A stretch of 57,987 nucleotides of DNA, from contig JAAAUF010000040.1 of the NCBI GenBank assembly GCA_015499985.1, positions 438-58,424 on the forward strand, written 5' to 3'. Within the stretch, counting starts at the first letter, position 1. Every line of letters begins with the position of its first letter. This document shows positions 10,130-22,500 of the stretch, in pieces. This DNA is from Haplosporangium gracile. Lineage: Eukaryota > Mortierellomycota > Mortierellomycetes > Mortierellales > Mortierellaceae. Under the pieces are notes generated by a model. It made no database searches. It was not told the origin of the DNA and saw nothing but the letters and a program-made list of their open reading frames with translations. The translations under genes were made by a program, and so were the position numbers.

Positions 10130-13100
10130 ATGGAAGGGTACGCAAAAGGCAGAGGAGACATTGACTCCAACAAAATCTGGAGTAATGCTGTCAACACACT
10201 ACTGAGTGCAATGGGTAAGTCTTCAGGAATGAGCGAATTGATCCATCATGACGTCTATCCCGACCTCTTTACATCTGCTAATATTTATCATCATTTTTAG
10301 AGAGCATCTTGCTGAACGAGGATCTCCAACCGCTTTGGCCCCGCGAACATCATGGCCATGATGCCAAGCGGAAAAGTAAGTGAATTATATTTTATGACAG
10401 CGGCTTGTCAGTTCTGCAAACTGGGTGGCGATTAAGAAACTCATCTCGTATGCGTTTTGCATTGAGTATATATGACTAGACCTCACGCCTTTGACGCCGA
10501 CACTACCGAGTTCCCACGACCCAACATTCTCATCTCCTCTCAAGCGCAAAAAGGACCCCCCGCTACCTTCGGATCGAAACATCAAATCACAACGTCTTAC
10601 CGACCATCTCACAGCACGACTTGCGTCCAGTCTTCATGTTAGCTCGTCGGCAGGAAGCAATCGTCACGCCACCCCAACAGACCAAACTGGACTCGAAGGC
10701 TCTCGCGGATTTCATCGAATTCAGCCAGGAAACAGACAACCAGCTACCCCTGGATCGTTTGATGCAGATCTCACTAACAATCACCAACTGCAACTACAGC
10801 AATCGCAATATCAGCAGCAACATCAACAACATCAGCCATTCCACCAAAGTAACTCTTCCGATACTGCCCTGTTAGAGCCGCGGAAGTACAGAAAGGCCGT
10901 CAGAAATCGCTCCAACCCAACAACACCTGTCAGCAGTCACCCACCCAGTCCTGGACCCTTCTTTCAACCGAATGAAGATGATATATTTTCGTCCGGTTCC
11001 CCAGCTTCAAGTCCCTTTCTAGGATCATCCCTTAAAGGAAAGGCTTACGAGTCATTTGCACGGAACACCACTTCATCCAACATATTTCCTGATCCTAGGA
11101 GAAGCGGGAGAGCTAGTGGATTGCTGATGAGACGCGAAAGTCGGTCCAACCAACAACTCTTACGTGGCCCAGCACTCCATCATCTCGCCATGGCCACTCG
11201 GCTGTCCCTGTTACACAGGATTATTTCTACGACGAAATCTGCGTCAGCGCAGATGAAGGACAAAGATGAGTGGATCATGGAGCAAGCGTCCAAGCGACGA
11301 TTTCGAGACCGTCAGGCGTTCGAGGTAGAGTTGGCAAAGCACTCACAAGTGCTGGAGGAAGTCCTCAAGTCGTTTGGTGATGTTTTCCAGCAAGCAGTCC
11401 GGCAGTTATTCAGCCAACAGCAAGAATTCTCATTCTACAACACTATTCAGGGAACGGTTGACGTCATCCTCGAGAACGCTCAATGGCTCTGCGGACCAGA
11501 ATTCGAGATGGGAATCAACAGAATTTGCTCTGAGTGGCCAATTCACGAGAGATCAGTCGAGAAGTTTGTGCATTATGTCCAGGTGATTGAAAGCATGCGA
11601 GAGACCCTCTCTGGTCGATTTCAACACCCAGAGGACTTGGCGGAAGATCTGACGAGGTCCCAGGAGGTGATTGACTATCAGCGAACGCTCTTTGGAGAGA
11701 CCCTCAGGAACCATGGATTGGAGTGGCGAGTTCTGGGGTTGCCCCCTATGGAGGACCTAATGCAAGGCACACAGGACTGGATACTGAACATGGCCAAGAC
11801 TCTGACCGTCAAGATCCGAGCAGAGGTCAACCTTAGTCTGGAGAACTCTAACGGGCGCCGATCGGCAACGGACTCTCCAGGGATGGATATAATGGATGAC
11901 GAGGATGGGACAACGATGGTGGGTCGGCCGTTGGCCGAAGTTATGGACTTGGTGATTCAAGGCGCTTTGTTGACCGAGTCGTGTCTGGAGCTGGCAGGGA
12001 AGCAGTGTCCCATGCTAGTGACATCTTGGATGGAGCTAGCAAGCCAATATTGCGCCTATGCTCTTGCGAAACGGAAAAAGCTCGTCCTAAAGGCGCGCAA
12101 ACCGTCCGCATCAGCCTCAGCCAAAAAGCTTACTGGTTCAGGACATCTATTTTCAAGCATGCAACAAAGCACGGACTTGGCAGACGATCGGAGGCAGCAT
12201 CATTCTTCAGGAGTGAGCCGGGGTGTGTTCTTAAAGACGATGGAGCTCTTTGAGAATCTCGGTCGACTGTTGCAGTGTGTCATGGAGATGAGGGAAGAGG
12301 AGGAGAACCGAGGAGATAGCATTGAAATCGAGGGAGAGATGTTTGACGATGACGACTCGAGTGTTTTTCATGGCACCAGCGCAGCTTCGAGCGACCAGGA
12401 TGACTCCATGGATGTTGCAACTCCAACGCCGACGACCTCACATTCGTTCGACCAGCAGTTTGACCAGTATCATCAGCCTCATCAGCCGGCGGCTCACTAT
12501 CGTCCTTCGCGAGGTGGTCTTCACCAACTACCGAGACGAATGCCTATCGACCCATTATCACTTCAGCGGTGGGCGGCCAAGGAGTCCCTGTCGGCGGTAC
12601 TGGTCGAGACTGGTCTTGATCTCTGTGAATCCATGGCGGAGACACTAGGAAGTGGTCATACTCCGACGGAGTTCAGTCCATCTCTGGCCGTCTCGGCCTC
12701 AACGCTACCTTCGGAAATATCAGGGGGCTTTGGCTTTGGATCCAGCTTTTCGTCCGTTTTTGGGACGTCGAGGACGAGTTCGAGCCCCAGTCCTTCGTTT
12801 ACATCGAGTGGTACTCTTGCATCTTCGCAAGGAGCGGCCCCATTGTTCTCTTCGATGAGCTCGTCAGCCCGAGCAGCTGCAGCTATCACGTCATTGACGA
12901 CGTTTGCAGGAGGTGGAGTCATGGCGTCTGGAACCGGTGGTATCGGGATGATCTATGTTCAATTTGTCGTGCGTCTTCTGAGCAAGATTATAGAGTTTGC
13001 AGGACAGGATCCGCATCAGGAGCAACGTCTTGTCGTATGTTTTGCTCATCTCTTGTTCTCTCGTATGGTTAGTTGTCAATGGTTGCGTTTGGTACGGCAC

Positions 13101-13189
13101 CTTTACTCATTAAAGTTCTTTTCTTGTCATTTCCATAGCGCGTCCATTCCAGCGTCCAGAACCTCGAACTCGCACTCTCGGCGTCATAG
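10130..13189 (+). CDS. Unrecognised 921-aa protein with helical core and disordered flanks
   Basis: Four exons (10130-10214, 10301-10375, 10480-13034, 13139-13189) join in frame to 921 aa. The N-terminus is short and helical (MEGYAKGRGDIDSNKIWSN). A low-complexity part rich in Ser, Pro and Gln follows, then a helical core at about 240-460 with motifs such as FGDVFQQAVRQLFSQQQEF and GPEFEMGINRICSEWP. A second helical part (about 490-560) contains LELAGKQCPMLVTSWMELAS. The last third is acidic and Ser-rich and ends in a short helix, RVHSSVQNLELALSAS. I see no catalytic motif, signal peptide or TM segment and no family match. The core suggests a scaffold or helical-bundle protein, probably nuclear or cytosolic. 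An upstream Met at 10103 would add nine hydrophobic residues. The existence of the gene is well supported by phase-compatible introns; its function is unknown. Confidence 0.7.
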
Positions 13190-13252
13190 TTGTAGTCTCA
13201 TTACGCCACCATAAACGGGCGAAGTCCTTAGTGATCTTTGCCCACGGCTCCT

Positions 13253-13258
13253 AATAAA
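13253..13258 (+). terminator. Possible poly(A) signal of the 921-aa protein gene
   Basis: AATAAA lies 64 nt after the TAG stop at 13187-13189. Confidence 0.4.
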
Positions 13259-13429
13259 TTAGCTCGCTGTTCCTTCTCTCCCTCCTCCCTCTTCGTCTTG
13301 TCTTTTCTCTAAAGCTCGAATCCTACGAACCCCTTGATCCATCGACAATCAAATAGCAGCAACAACAAGCAAACAACACGCATCGACAGTGGTATGCATC
13401 AACCTACAACATCACCCTCATTCCTTGTA

Positions 13430-13430
13430 C

Positions 13431-13461
<31 letters not shown>
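13430..13461. repeat. CT dinucleotide microsatellite
   Basis: A nearly perfect run of CT units, interrupted once by TTT, in the intergenic region upstream of the eL8-like gene. Confidence 0.85.
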
Positions 13462-13908
13462 CATAATCATAACGCGGTTTCAAAGCGGACGTTTCATCTT
13501 AGACATCAAAGGGGAATCAGCAGCAGTCCTTAGAATGCAAGAGCTCGCAGTTGTTTTCTTGAGCAATGGTTTTTCTTCAACACAAACCTTTTTGCAAAGA
13601 AAAAGCACGCCCTTCTCAAAGTCCTCATTCTCCGCTTCTGTTCTGGGTTGTTTATTGATAAACACCCACTTCGTCGCTCGTTGGAAACCCATTATTGAAC
13701 AGGACATACACTTTGAGTCCCTAGTGTGCCGCGTGCCGCGATCCGTGTGCATGCGGAGCCTTGGAGGAGTGGCCCTCGTCAGGCATTTTTCACATTGCTT
13801 CGCCCTCTTTCACCATGCTTTTGTTTTTGTCAGCAAGACTTTGTTGTTGTTTTGTCTCTTAAAAGATTTCTTGTATAAGGCCTTTATGTGTACGTTATTT
13901 TTCTATAG

Positions 13909-14941
13909 GCTCGTACTTCATTGTCAGTCGGCTCTTCTAGCGCGGCGACATCGTCCTCCTCGTCTAAAATAGCAGCACAATCATCATCTAGCGCGGTAGG
14001 ATCATCATCTGCAGCTGCAGCATCTTCTAAAGCGACAACGACAATCCCAGCTGCAACCACTACCCCTGCCCCTGCCTCAGCCACTCCTGGGCCAGCCGCT
14101 AACAATCGCATGGCCAGAAGAGCTGCTTGGAGCGCGCGAGCTGGGTTCCCAATACAACCATCCGCAATGGATCTCGACCGGACTGTTCGAGTGCTCATGA
14201 ACAGCAACACCAACCGCGCCCTTCGCCCACGCCAGCTCTTGAACAACCGACGCGGGATCCCACCTAAACTGAGCCATTACATAGAATTCCTCAACGAGAA
14301 TGTCACTCATATGCTGTTCAGGTTCGCCAACAAGTGCCGACCCGAGACCAGGACTGATAACAAACTTCGACGCAGGGCAAAGAAAGCTGCAAAGGCAGCA
14401 GAAACGGTGGCCATATGGCCAACAATGCGACGGATGAAAAAGTGATTGCGTTGGACAAAAGAAGAAGAATAAGGGCAGGGCCAAGGCGGTTGATTCAATG
14501 ACGGCGACAGCGGCTTACGACGAAGCAGCTAATAAGGCGTTTTGCTTCCTCAAGTACGGCATGAACCATATTGTGGCGTTGGCAGAGAAGCAACTGGGGC
14601 AGTTGATTGCGATTTCGGATGATATCGAGCCATTAGAGGTTCTCATCTGGTTGCCGGCCCTTTGTCGTACGAATATTGTCCCTTATGCGGTTGTCAAGGG
14701 CAGCGCGCGACTCGGAACTTTGGTCAACAAACGGTCAACGACTGCAGTGGCGTTCAGGGAGATTAGGAAGGAGGAGCAGCTGGAATTTTCACAGCTGGTC
14801 GATGCGATTAATGCCTATTATGCAAGTGTGAATCAACAGCCGGCGCGGAGCGCGCGGATGGGTACACTTTTAGGTTTCAAGGCCAGGGTCAAGGTCGTGT
14901 TGCGCACCACTGTTGCGGCCAACCGTCTTCAGCAACAGTAA
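13909..14941 (+). CDS. Highly diverged ribosomal protein eL8 (RPL8/L7a)-like gene, probably a decaying or neofunctionalised paralogue
   Basis: Two adjacent frames carry consecutive parts of eL8. The first (to the stop at 14445) has FPIQPSAMDLDRTVRV, RRGIPPKLSHYIEFLNEN and FRFANKCRPETRTDNKL, matching the eL8 N-half (IQPKRDL..., PPAI.QF, LNKYRPET). The second (in frame before 14498 and on to 14941) has KYGMNHIVALAEKQL, WLPALCRTNIVPYAVVKGSARLGTLV and LLGFKARVKV, matching the L7Ae-type core and C-terminus. The parts differ by one frame. A 37-nt intron (14442-14478, GTGATT...GGGCAG) would restore the frame, but it is very short and purine-rich. The N-terminus is an unusual Ser/Ala-rich tract of about 60 residues after a clear 3' splice site at 13908, and no start codon is evident. 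Divergence from eL8 is far beyond that expected of the expressed ribosomal copy. Either a pseudogene with a frameshift or a fast-evolving paralogue. Confidence 0.55.
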
Positions 14942-15202
14942 CGACGGCAGGAGCAGCAATAGCAGGAGACACTTGATAACTAATGGGATGGCTGTTCGTT
15001 CAAGGGGGCATCTTCCGCTGTTTTCGTAGCGTATTCCTCACAGTTGAATTGCATTTCCCATATCTATCTTACACATGTACATTTTCCCACCACGCCCCTT
15101 TTCCCCTTGCATTTTTACTATCACTTGCTTTGAAAAATATTACAGCCAAGAGTCAGAAATTTGACAAAAAAACCAGAAAAAACAAGTTATAAATATATTC
15201 CA

Positions 15203-18200
15203 CTATCCAAAGGTGGCCATGGGAACAGAGATGGAATGGATGTTGACAATAGGAAGACTATTATACGACAGCCGCGCATTGGCAAGTTGCTCCTTTGTCA
15301 GTTTCCGCTGCACGAAGCCAACCACCAGCCCTGAAGACCTCACAGTAGTTGTAGCGGCTCCTTCAGTTCCTAGTCCTGTTCCTGAGGCGTTGGATGATGA
15401 TGATGATGATGACGACGAAGATGACGAGTCCCTCGCGTCTGCATCTGCTTCCTTGGACTGCGTTTCGGCCTCGGTAGCTTCGCGGATCCAATCCAACAGA
15501 GCCTGTCCTTCTGAGAGACCAATCATCACCGAATGGATATCAATCGCGTCCTCAGGGATCCCCTCGCCCATTTGCGGCGCCTCCTTTTTACCCTCCGTTG
15601 CTGATCCTGTGTCTGTTGTAGAGGGGGTAGCGGCGGTAGCAGCAGCTTCTTCTGGACTAGGCCCTGTCATCGCAAACGACGTATCGTCCCAATTAATCAC
15701 CACGATCCCATGTGCCCCTGCAGCCTGTGCATAGAACGCCTTAAGGATGAAGAGACATCCTCCCCTGTCAACTACCAAGATGTTGTCTTGGATCTGTGCA
15801 GATTGTGTAGTCGTGAACGGGCGACATCCTTTCTCGTTCTCCTTGATGCGGACCAGTCCCGTCGTTGTCGTTGACTGCTGTTGGGGTTGTGATTGTTGGG
15901 TGGTGGCGGTGAGGTCAGGGTCGACAAGGATGGTCTCGTAGGTGGTCCGCGGGACGGTAGAGTCAGTATGGTAGTCGACAACGCTAGGACGCCAGTATCC
16001 AAAATCCGCGGGGGTAACCAAAAAATCTTTTTCAACCTTCGTCGTACTAAGAGAGCCTGTTTTTGAACCTGGCGTGGTTGTTGTGGTAGTGGTGGTGGTC
16101 CTTTGGATCCTGAGATGGGCATCCTGGGCGCGCTGATACGAATCCCAGAGTGGCTGCATGGATGAATGGTTGACGTATATGTTACAGTTCAGGCTCAACG
16201 GATGGCTTCCCACTATTTTAAGGAAATAAAAATAAAAGCAAAAAACATAAGAATAGTTAAAGATCGATCTATGATTTGATATTCTACGCGCTTAAAACCA
16301 AGTGGTTCAGAAATCGCAAATGGAAAACAAAGTTTACCTTTGACGGCACGATATCCGTTATAGATATCATCGTACTGCAGTTGCATCTTGACACCAACGA
16401 TCCGATTGACAAACACGCCCTTTTTGACCGGAATCACCATCAGCTCTTTCGACTTCTGAGCCTCTGCAGATTCACCGCCCCCAGCCCTATGAGTTCCTGT
16501 TGACGACGATGCCGACGCTGATGCAGATGACTCAGGAGCAGTGGGGGGATCATCATGATAGACAGTCTTCCTTGGTGGTCCAGTAAATTCCACAACGACC
16601 CTCTCCATCTCTAATGTCGGCTTCTCGCAGTATCCTTTGGGGTCCAGCTCCAAAAGATCGCGAGGGTCCTCACGGTTACCGACCATCTGTCTCGCGAAAT
16701 CCGCGTCCGGTCGATAGGGTATACTCTTCAAGAACGTCTCTGGTGCTTTATACGCCTGACACATGGGCCACCGTCGCACCTTCTTCCCTTCTTGAGTCCG
16801 ATGATGCCTTGAGTTGTGTTGGTGGTGATTGTCCATGATTTGTTGTTGATGCCTTGGGTACTCGTGCCGAGCCGCCGACCAGTCGCCATCATGTCCAATG
16901 TTCTGAATATGTTCGCCCTCAGCGTTAGCGGAGGCGGTACTGTTCTTCCGCGAAAAATCCAAGTACTTGTTGGCTAGAGCCAGAACGTGCCCCTCGGTTG
17001 TAAACACAAAGTTGGAATCCTTCAGCTGCTGATGGAGAATATTCTCCTCATCAAACAAGAGGTATAAATACTTGAACGTCTCCGAGAGTGCAAAACTCTC
17101 CATCCTGTCCTCTAGCTTCCTGTCAACGACGCTCTTGAGAGACGCCCAACCGCACTTTGTCTTTGTCAGAGCCTCAAGGTCTCGCAGAATCATCTCGCCA
17201 ACCTGCAAGTAGAATGGATCTTTGGTGGCCTATGAAAGCAAGCTATGACTGTGAGTTCATCGAACAAAATCGTGAATTGCGCGCTCAAAGAGTGTACTTT
17301 TCCAAGTAATGTTGGTCACTTACCCTGTAGAGGAAGTAGTTCGACTCCACAAACTCTGGGCGCAAGGGATAGTTAGAGATATCGACGCTTTGAGAAACAA
17401 AGTTGAATCGCTCAGGGATCGCCTGATACTTGCGCCAGATGTTGTAGTAGTACAAGTGGTTCTTGATAGCGCTCTCCAGATCACCGCCCACCACCTATAA
17501 ACGATACAACAACAAATCGGAGTTAATATCCACAGGTCATGTCACAATACTATGAGCCAAAAAGACGAATCGAGATAAGTATGTTACCTGAACTCCTGGC
17601 ATGAAGGCCGAGAGACTGTCGACCCAGGTTGCCATAAGACTTCCATCCTCCAGATGAACATGTTTGTAAAAGTACTTGGAGTCGTGCAGTAAGTTCCGCC
17701 GGATCGATTCTTGTGCGATCTCATACATGTCCAGATACTCGTCATCTCCAAAGAGAACATACGACTTGAGGAGGTACTCGTAGTAGGAATCCGTGCCAGC
17801 ACCGATTCCCGTCATCATCGACATCCAGTTCCCAGTCGTCATATCAATCGTGTTGCCCATCAGGCCAATCTTGGATCGCCTCTTCCACAGCTCCAGAAGT
17901 GCCTTCTTTGCGGCCGCCTAATAGAAAAAAAAAAGAGCAAAAAAAAATGTTAGTGGTCAGTTTGTAAACAGCTCATGCAGTCCTCATGCATTTCAAATTT
18001 TCTTTTGCTTCGGTCCAATCATGCACAGACAACAAAGCACTTATGCTACGTGTTTCCCTTCTTACCTCATACGAGCCATTACCCGTGAGTCGACTCAGGA
18101 CTCCGAATTCCAGTAGTAAACTTCCTGCACCCGCTACGCATGTCTCGCCAGTCTCTCCTCGCAAGACGCCTTTCCGCAGATTTACTCTGGCATAAGGAAT

Positions 18201-19355
18201 CCCCGTCGGTGTATTCTCAAAGGCTTTCATCAGCCGCTTACCCAAGTCCTCAGCCATAACCAATAGCTCGCCCTTGTAGCCCTTAACCTGACTCTTGAAC
18301 GCCGGATCAGAAGCATACAAATGGCCCGACAATAGTGCACCCAAGACTCTGATGTTGACCTCAAACACCTGTACTCGACTGTCAATGTTAAAGTTCCCCA
18401 CATGTCGCTTCACCAACTCAATCGCCTGTCGAAACTTTTCTGGTTCCCGCATCGCCGCCAGAGTGTCGAGAGCATCGATCAACGTCAATGAGAAATCGCC
18501 CAGAACATCATTCACATGAATATTCTTGGGGTTCCGCTTATCCGGTCCTCGACCGATACATGCCACAGGGTTTAGCTCGTCCTTAGGGAATGCAAAGTCG
18601 AGATAACCGTGATATCCATGCATAAACATCTCCTTGGCGTCCTTACGGAGCTCCAACCTCCGGGTCTCGGTCATCCGCTCGGTGACGACTTTTCCTGGTG
18701 CCTGTGATGGATCGGTAATAGGCGGCAGTTGGCGAAAGTATTGCTGGTTGTAGACTCCTGCGTCGCCACCGTCTCGTTGCCCTCCTTGGGCACTGTTGCC
18801 GCTCCCTCCGTTGTTCGATCCTGCGGCCGCATTAGAACCGGCCGGGTGTGACGACGCATTAACGCCGTTCGAGGGAGAGGGGGACGTCATGAGCAGCTGA
18901 AAGACCGAGAAGACCAATATCAAGATCCACGGCCGAATGCCTCCGTTCCCGTTCCCGTTTGCATTGTTTGCATGGTTGGTTCCATTAGAAAATGGTCGCT
19001 GCGAGGGTGTCCCAATGGACGTCGACGCTGAAGGTGCAAAGGAATGTTGCTGAGTAGTCGAAGAAGAAGTAGAAGAGAACGATAAAATCCGTAAACTGCG
19101 TCGAGGACTGTTTTCTGCATCAATTGAGTGTCTCTCAGTGTTGCTTGTAGGGTTGGTTGAGGTAAAGGAGCCTCTGGTATTGCCAATGGCCTCCAAGGTG
19201 TCGCAGTCCTGGTTATCCATGCCATCTGTTGCTGCCATAGAGGATGCAAGGAGATTGCTTGAAAAGTCAGAAACCTGGCTGTTGTCCATCGTGTCTTCTT
19301 TTGAAGGGTCATCCGCTGCAGGCTTCAGCCATCCAGTCTCGGCAGCACTGTCCAT
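15203..19355 (-). CDS. EDEM/Htm1-like alpha-1,2-mannosidase (GH47) with C-terminal PA-like domain
   Basis: Five exons (19355-18066, 17917-17588, 17494-17324, 17229-16338, 16212-15203) give about 1230 aa, longer than yeast Htm1 and human EDEM3. An N-terminal, mostly disordered cytosolic part is followed by a signal-anchor helix ([17 protein letters not shown]) at about residue 150. The GH47 domain then starts with [20 protein letters not shown] and contains [39 protein letters not shown] and [10 protein letters not shown]. After it come [15 protein letters not shown] and the FTTEGH motif seen in EDEMs. The C-terminal third contains [16 protein letters not shown] and [12 protein letters not shown], typical of a protease-associated domain, as in EDEM3. 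The family trims mannose from misfolded glycoproteins to mark them for ER-associated degradation. A type II membrane anchor in place of a cleaved signal is inferred from sequence. It shares strand and a 185-bp spacing with COG3 upstream. Confidence 0.88.
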
Positions 19356-19540
19356 GTTTTGAGATGACAGCTGCTAAGGGGGTTGAAGTGTGATGGTCGT
19401 AGAAGGGCGTGAGAGTGGATAGGTAAAAGTTGGCTGGGGAAAAAGGGGGACAAGGAAAAAAAATGGCAGTCTTGGGCTAATAGACTTCAGGTCACGTGCG
19501 TCTAAACGATTTCATTGGCTATAAATGAGGACTAACTCGT

Positions 19541-22500
19541 CTAGGTGTCGATGACAAAGTCGGGGTTATTCTTCTGAAGCTCAGAGCGAACAAGGCCGCT
19601 GACCCAGCTAACAATATTTTCTACAGGATCCAAGTCTTTCATGCCTGCATGCTGGATCTTGCGGTGTCCGGCCTGCGACGCCTTTAACGTCAATGCTGGA
19701 TCGTACTCGTACAGAATCGTGTCGTAGAACGATTGGTACGACTCGATAATGAACGACTAATTTTTTGAGAGCAAACGTGACGCGATGTTACTGATATGCA
19801 CGACATATGAAGTTATACTTTTCAAAATGCGAAAACGAAATGAAAAAACTTACCTGGATAGGACGCATCAAAATCATCTCGGTGTTAGGGTCCTTCAAGT
19901 AGGTTGACAGCTTCCTGACAGTCCACTGAATCCATGGAGGCACACTGTCCTTGAAAGCAACCATAATTCTTTGCAGCTCATCGGGTCTCGCGAATGGCTT
20001 ATCCTTCAACAGCATTGGAGGTCTCCTCATGATGCCTGCGCCAGCCGAGGGGTCCCGTTCCCTCTGAGCAGCCTCAACATCGGCACGGATCCTGAACCCT
20101 GCAACCTTGTTCATAAATTCTGTTAACGAGTACACAGCAGCCTTGCCCATCTCTAAGATGAACGTCTCACAGACCAATTTCAGATCCTGGTCAATCTCCT
20201 GTCGTGCATCCAAGTGACTGTCGATCAGTGTGGGTGTGATCGTCTGTGAAACAGCTCCGAACCAAGATCCAAAACTGAGCAGGTTGGTTCGATCACGGAA
20301 GAGAGTCGTGATGGCGTCTGTCATCCTTGAAAAATCAACCTCCTTGGTCGAGTGCACAAAGTTGCCCTCAAAGGGAGCGATTTGCTCCTTAAGGATAAGA
20401 AGGTGCTTGATCAAGAACAAGTGCCCATCCACAACTTCCTTGGTGTCCTTGATGGTCGCCGAGGCCTGATTGAGGGAAGCGAGGCATTTCGAGAGGGCTT
20501 CCTGAGAGAGGTCGTCGAAAATGGTCTGTTCGACGCACTTGTAAATCTTGGTCAAAAGCCAAAGTGTCTTTTGGAGGGTTGGATACCATCCTTGATACAT
20601 CTCTGCCGACTCATTGAACTGTTGAAGGGTAGGCGAGGAAAAGTATCCGCCACTAAAGCTTCCTGCCAAGGACGGGGTGGGCGAGGAAACCTCTGATATA
20701 GACTCGGCAATGCTCTCGACATCCGAGGGTCTTTGGGTGTGTTGTGATGATCCAGTCCTCGTAGGGGTTTCTGAGCCGAGTGGAAGTGGTGGTGCAGCTG
20801 CAAGTGCCAATTCGGGTCGCGCGTTAGTATTGGTCGATCCAGAATGAACATTACTCGCCATGGCATTCAGAGCAGATAAAGTGTTCAAAAGTTACCTTTG
20901 AGGCGTGCGGGGTAGTCCAAAATGTTTGGTGTCGGCTTGAAATTTTGAATCTCAGATCGAATGAACGCCTGCGCCCTGTAAACGAGTCGATGCTGAGTGT
21001 CCTGGAGCATGTTGCGGATCAAGTACCCGAACGCAAGGTAAGAGTTCTCATCAACTATTTGATAATAAGCAAAGTAATTACAGGGATCAGTACCCTTGAT
21101 TTTCAGCTTCGCTCGTTTGCTTTCGAGACGGTAACGACGGACGAGATCTTACTAGGAATGTCAGACTGTTGGATGTTCATGACAACACAAAGCTCTGAAA
21201 GAATATCAATCTTGTTCTCATGGATGATCCTTGGACGCAGATAGTCGTAAAGGTATCCAATGAGCGTGTCCAAGTACCCGCTATTTCATATTATATACAG
21301 CCTTGTTAGTTTTTGATCATCCAGCTATTTTTTTCTGGCCTGCTTCAATGATGATCTAACTTGTTAGCTAGGTACTTACTAGAGCTCGCTTTCCCCAGTG
21401 TTGAAAAAATTGTAAAAGAGCGAATATTCCTCCATGCAGACAGATGTCAAGTATGCAAGCCCGCTCCTAGCCTAACAAAAACGTGAGGGACCATGCTGTC
21501 AGTTTGAATTTCATCCGCATTGTCTATATTACCACCTATCTGCCAAAGTTCATGTCCGTGCTGAAACATACAAACTTCAGCTTGTCTTGTTGGCTTGGTC
21601 CCATTTCCTGAATTTTTGAAACAATCATTGGAGCAAGGTGCTGCTGTCGAACGGAAAAGTAGCAGTTGTAGCAGTCGTTCAGCAAAGAGTTGTACCTGGT
21701 ACACAGAAAAATGAACGCTGGAGTTAGAAACAATAACCCTCCAATTGCCTTAAGCTGTCGGCATTTCGTTGCGACATTTCCGATGATGAAACATACTCCT
21801 TGTGTGAGACACATCTCTTTTCGAGCTCTGCAACCAATGAATGCAATGGTGGCGCAATAGTCCTGAACTTGACGTAAAACAGAGCTGTAGCCATCGCTGG
21901 TTTAAGCGACTCTCCCTTTGCAAGTACTGGCTTCTTGGACATGACTTCGGCGCTCAGGGTGCGCAACTTTGTAATAAGGTGCATCTTGATCAGCGTCATT
22001 CCACGGGTCATACACTGTCGGAACCTCATTTGGTACAGCTCTGAGTCTTTGTACTTAAGCTAGGATTGACAGGTAGGGTTCATTGGTGAATGACTGGTGA
22101 GAAAGCAAGTAAACATTCTGAAGACCCACAGGCCATCCTTAAGTAATGTTGTCGATAGAGTTGTTCCAGCTTACGTTGTGTTGAACATAGTCTAAACACT
22201 CGTCCAACTTGTTTAACATTGGAGCAAACTCTGGTCGCAGGCAGACGTCGTCACCGGGTGCATTGAACAACTTTGTAACTGCCTCCAGTTGATGAAAGTA
22301 CGAAAGCTTTGACGCCATTAGATCCGCAAGAGTTTGAAGATTGGTCTATAAAGTTTGAGCAAGATAAGGACCACTCGGTTAATAAATGTTAACTTCAAAA
22401 AACTATGTTGCTGCCATGTCATCATACAGCGTTTGTCTCCATACCTGCTCCTGAAGCAACTTTTCACAGGCTAGCTGAAGAGCTCTAGTCTTTTCCTCCA

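Larger units (their letters stand above)
13190..13908. other. Intergenic / possible leader of the eL8-like gene
   Basis: The stretch holds the probable poly(A) signal of the preceding gene (13253-13258), a CT microsatellite (13430-13461) and a T-rich tract ending in a good 3' splice site (TTTTTCTATAG) at 13908. An upstream exon carrying the start of the eL8-like gene may lie here, but I could not find one that gives a ribosomal-protein N-terminus. Confidence 0.4.

Noticed and set aside
13334..13972. Plus-strand open frame of about 212 aa upstream of the eL8-like part
   Set aside because: It contains a translated CT microsatellite and Phe/Ser/Leu-rich sequence with no similarity to eL8, and it crosses a good splice acceptor at 13908.
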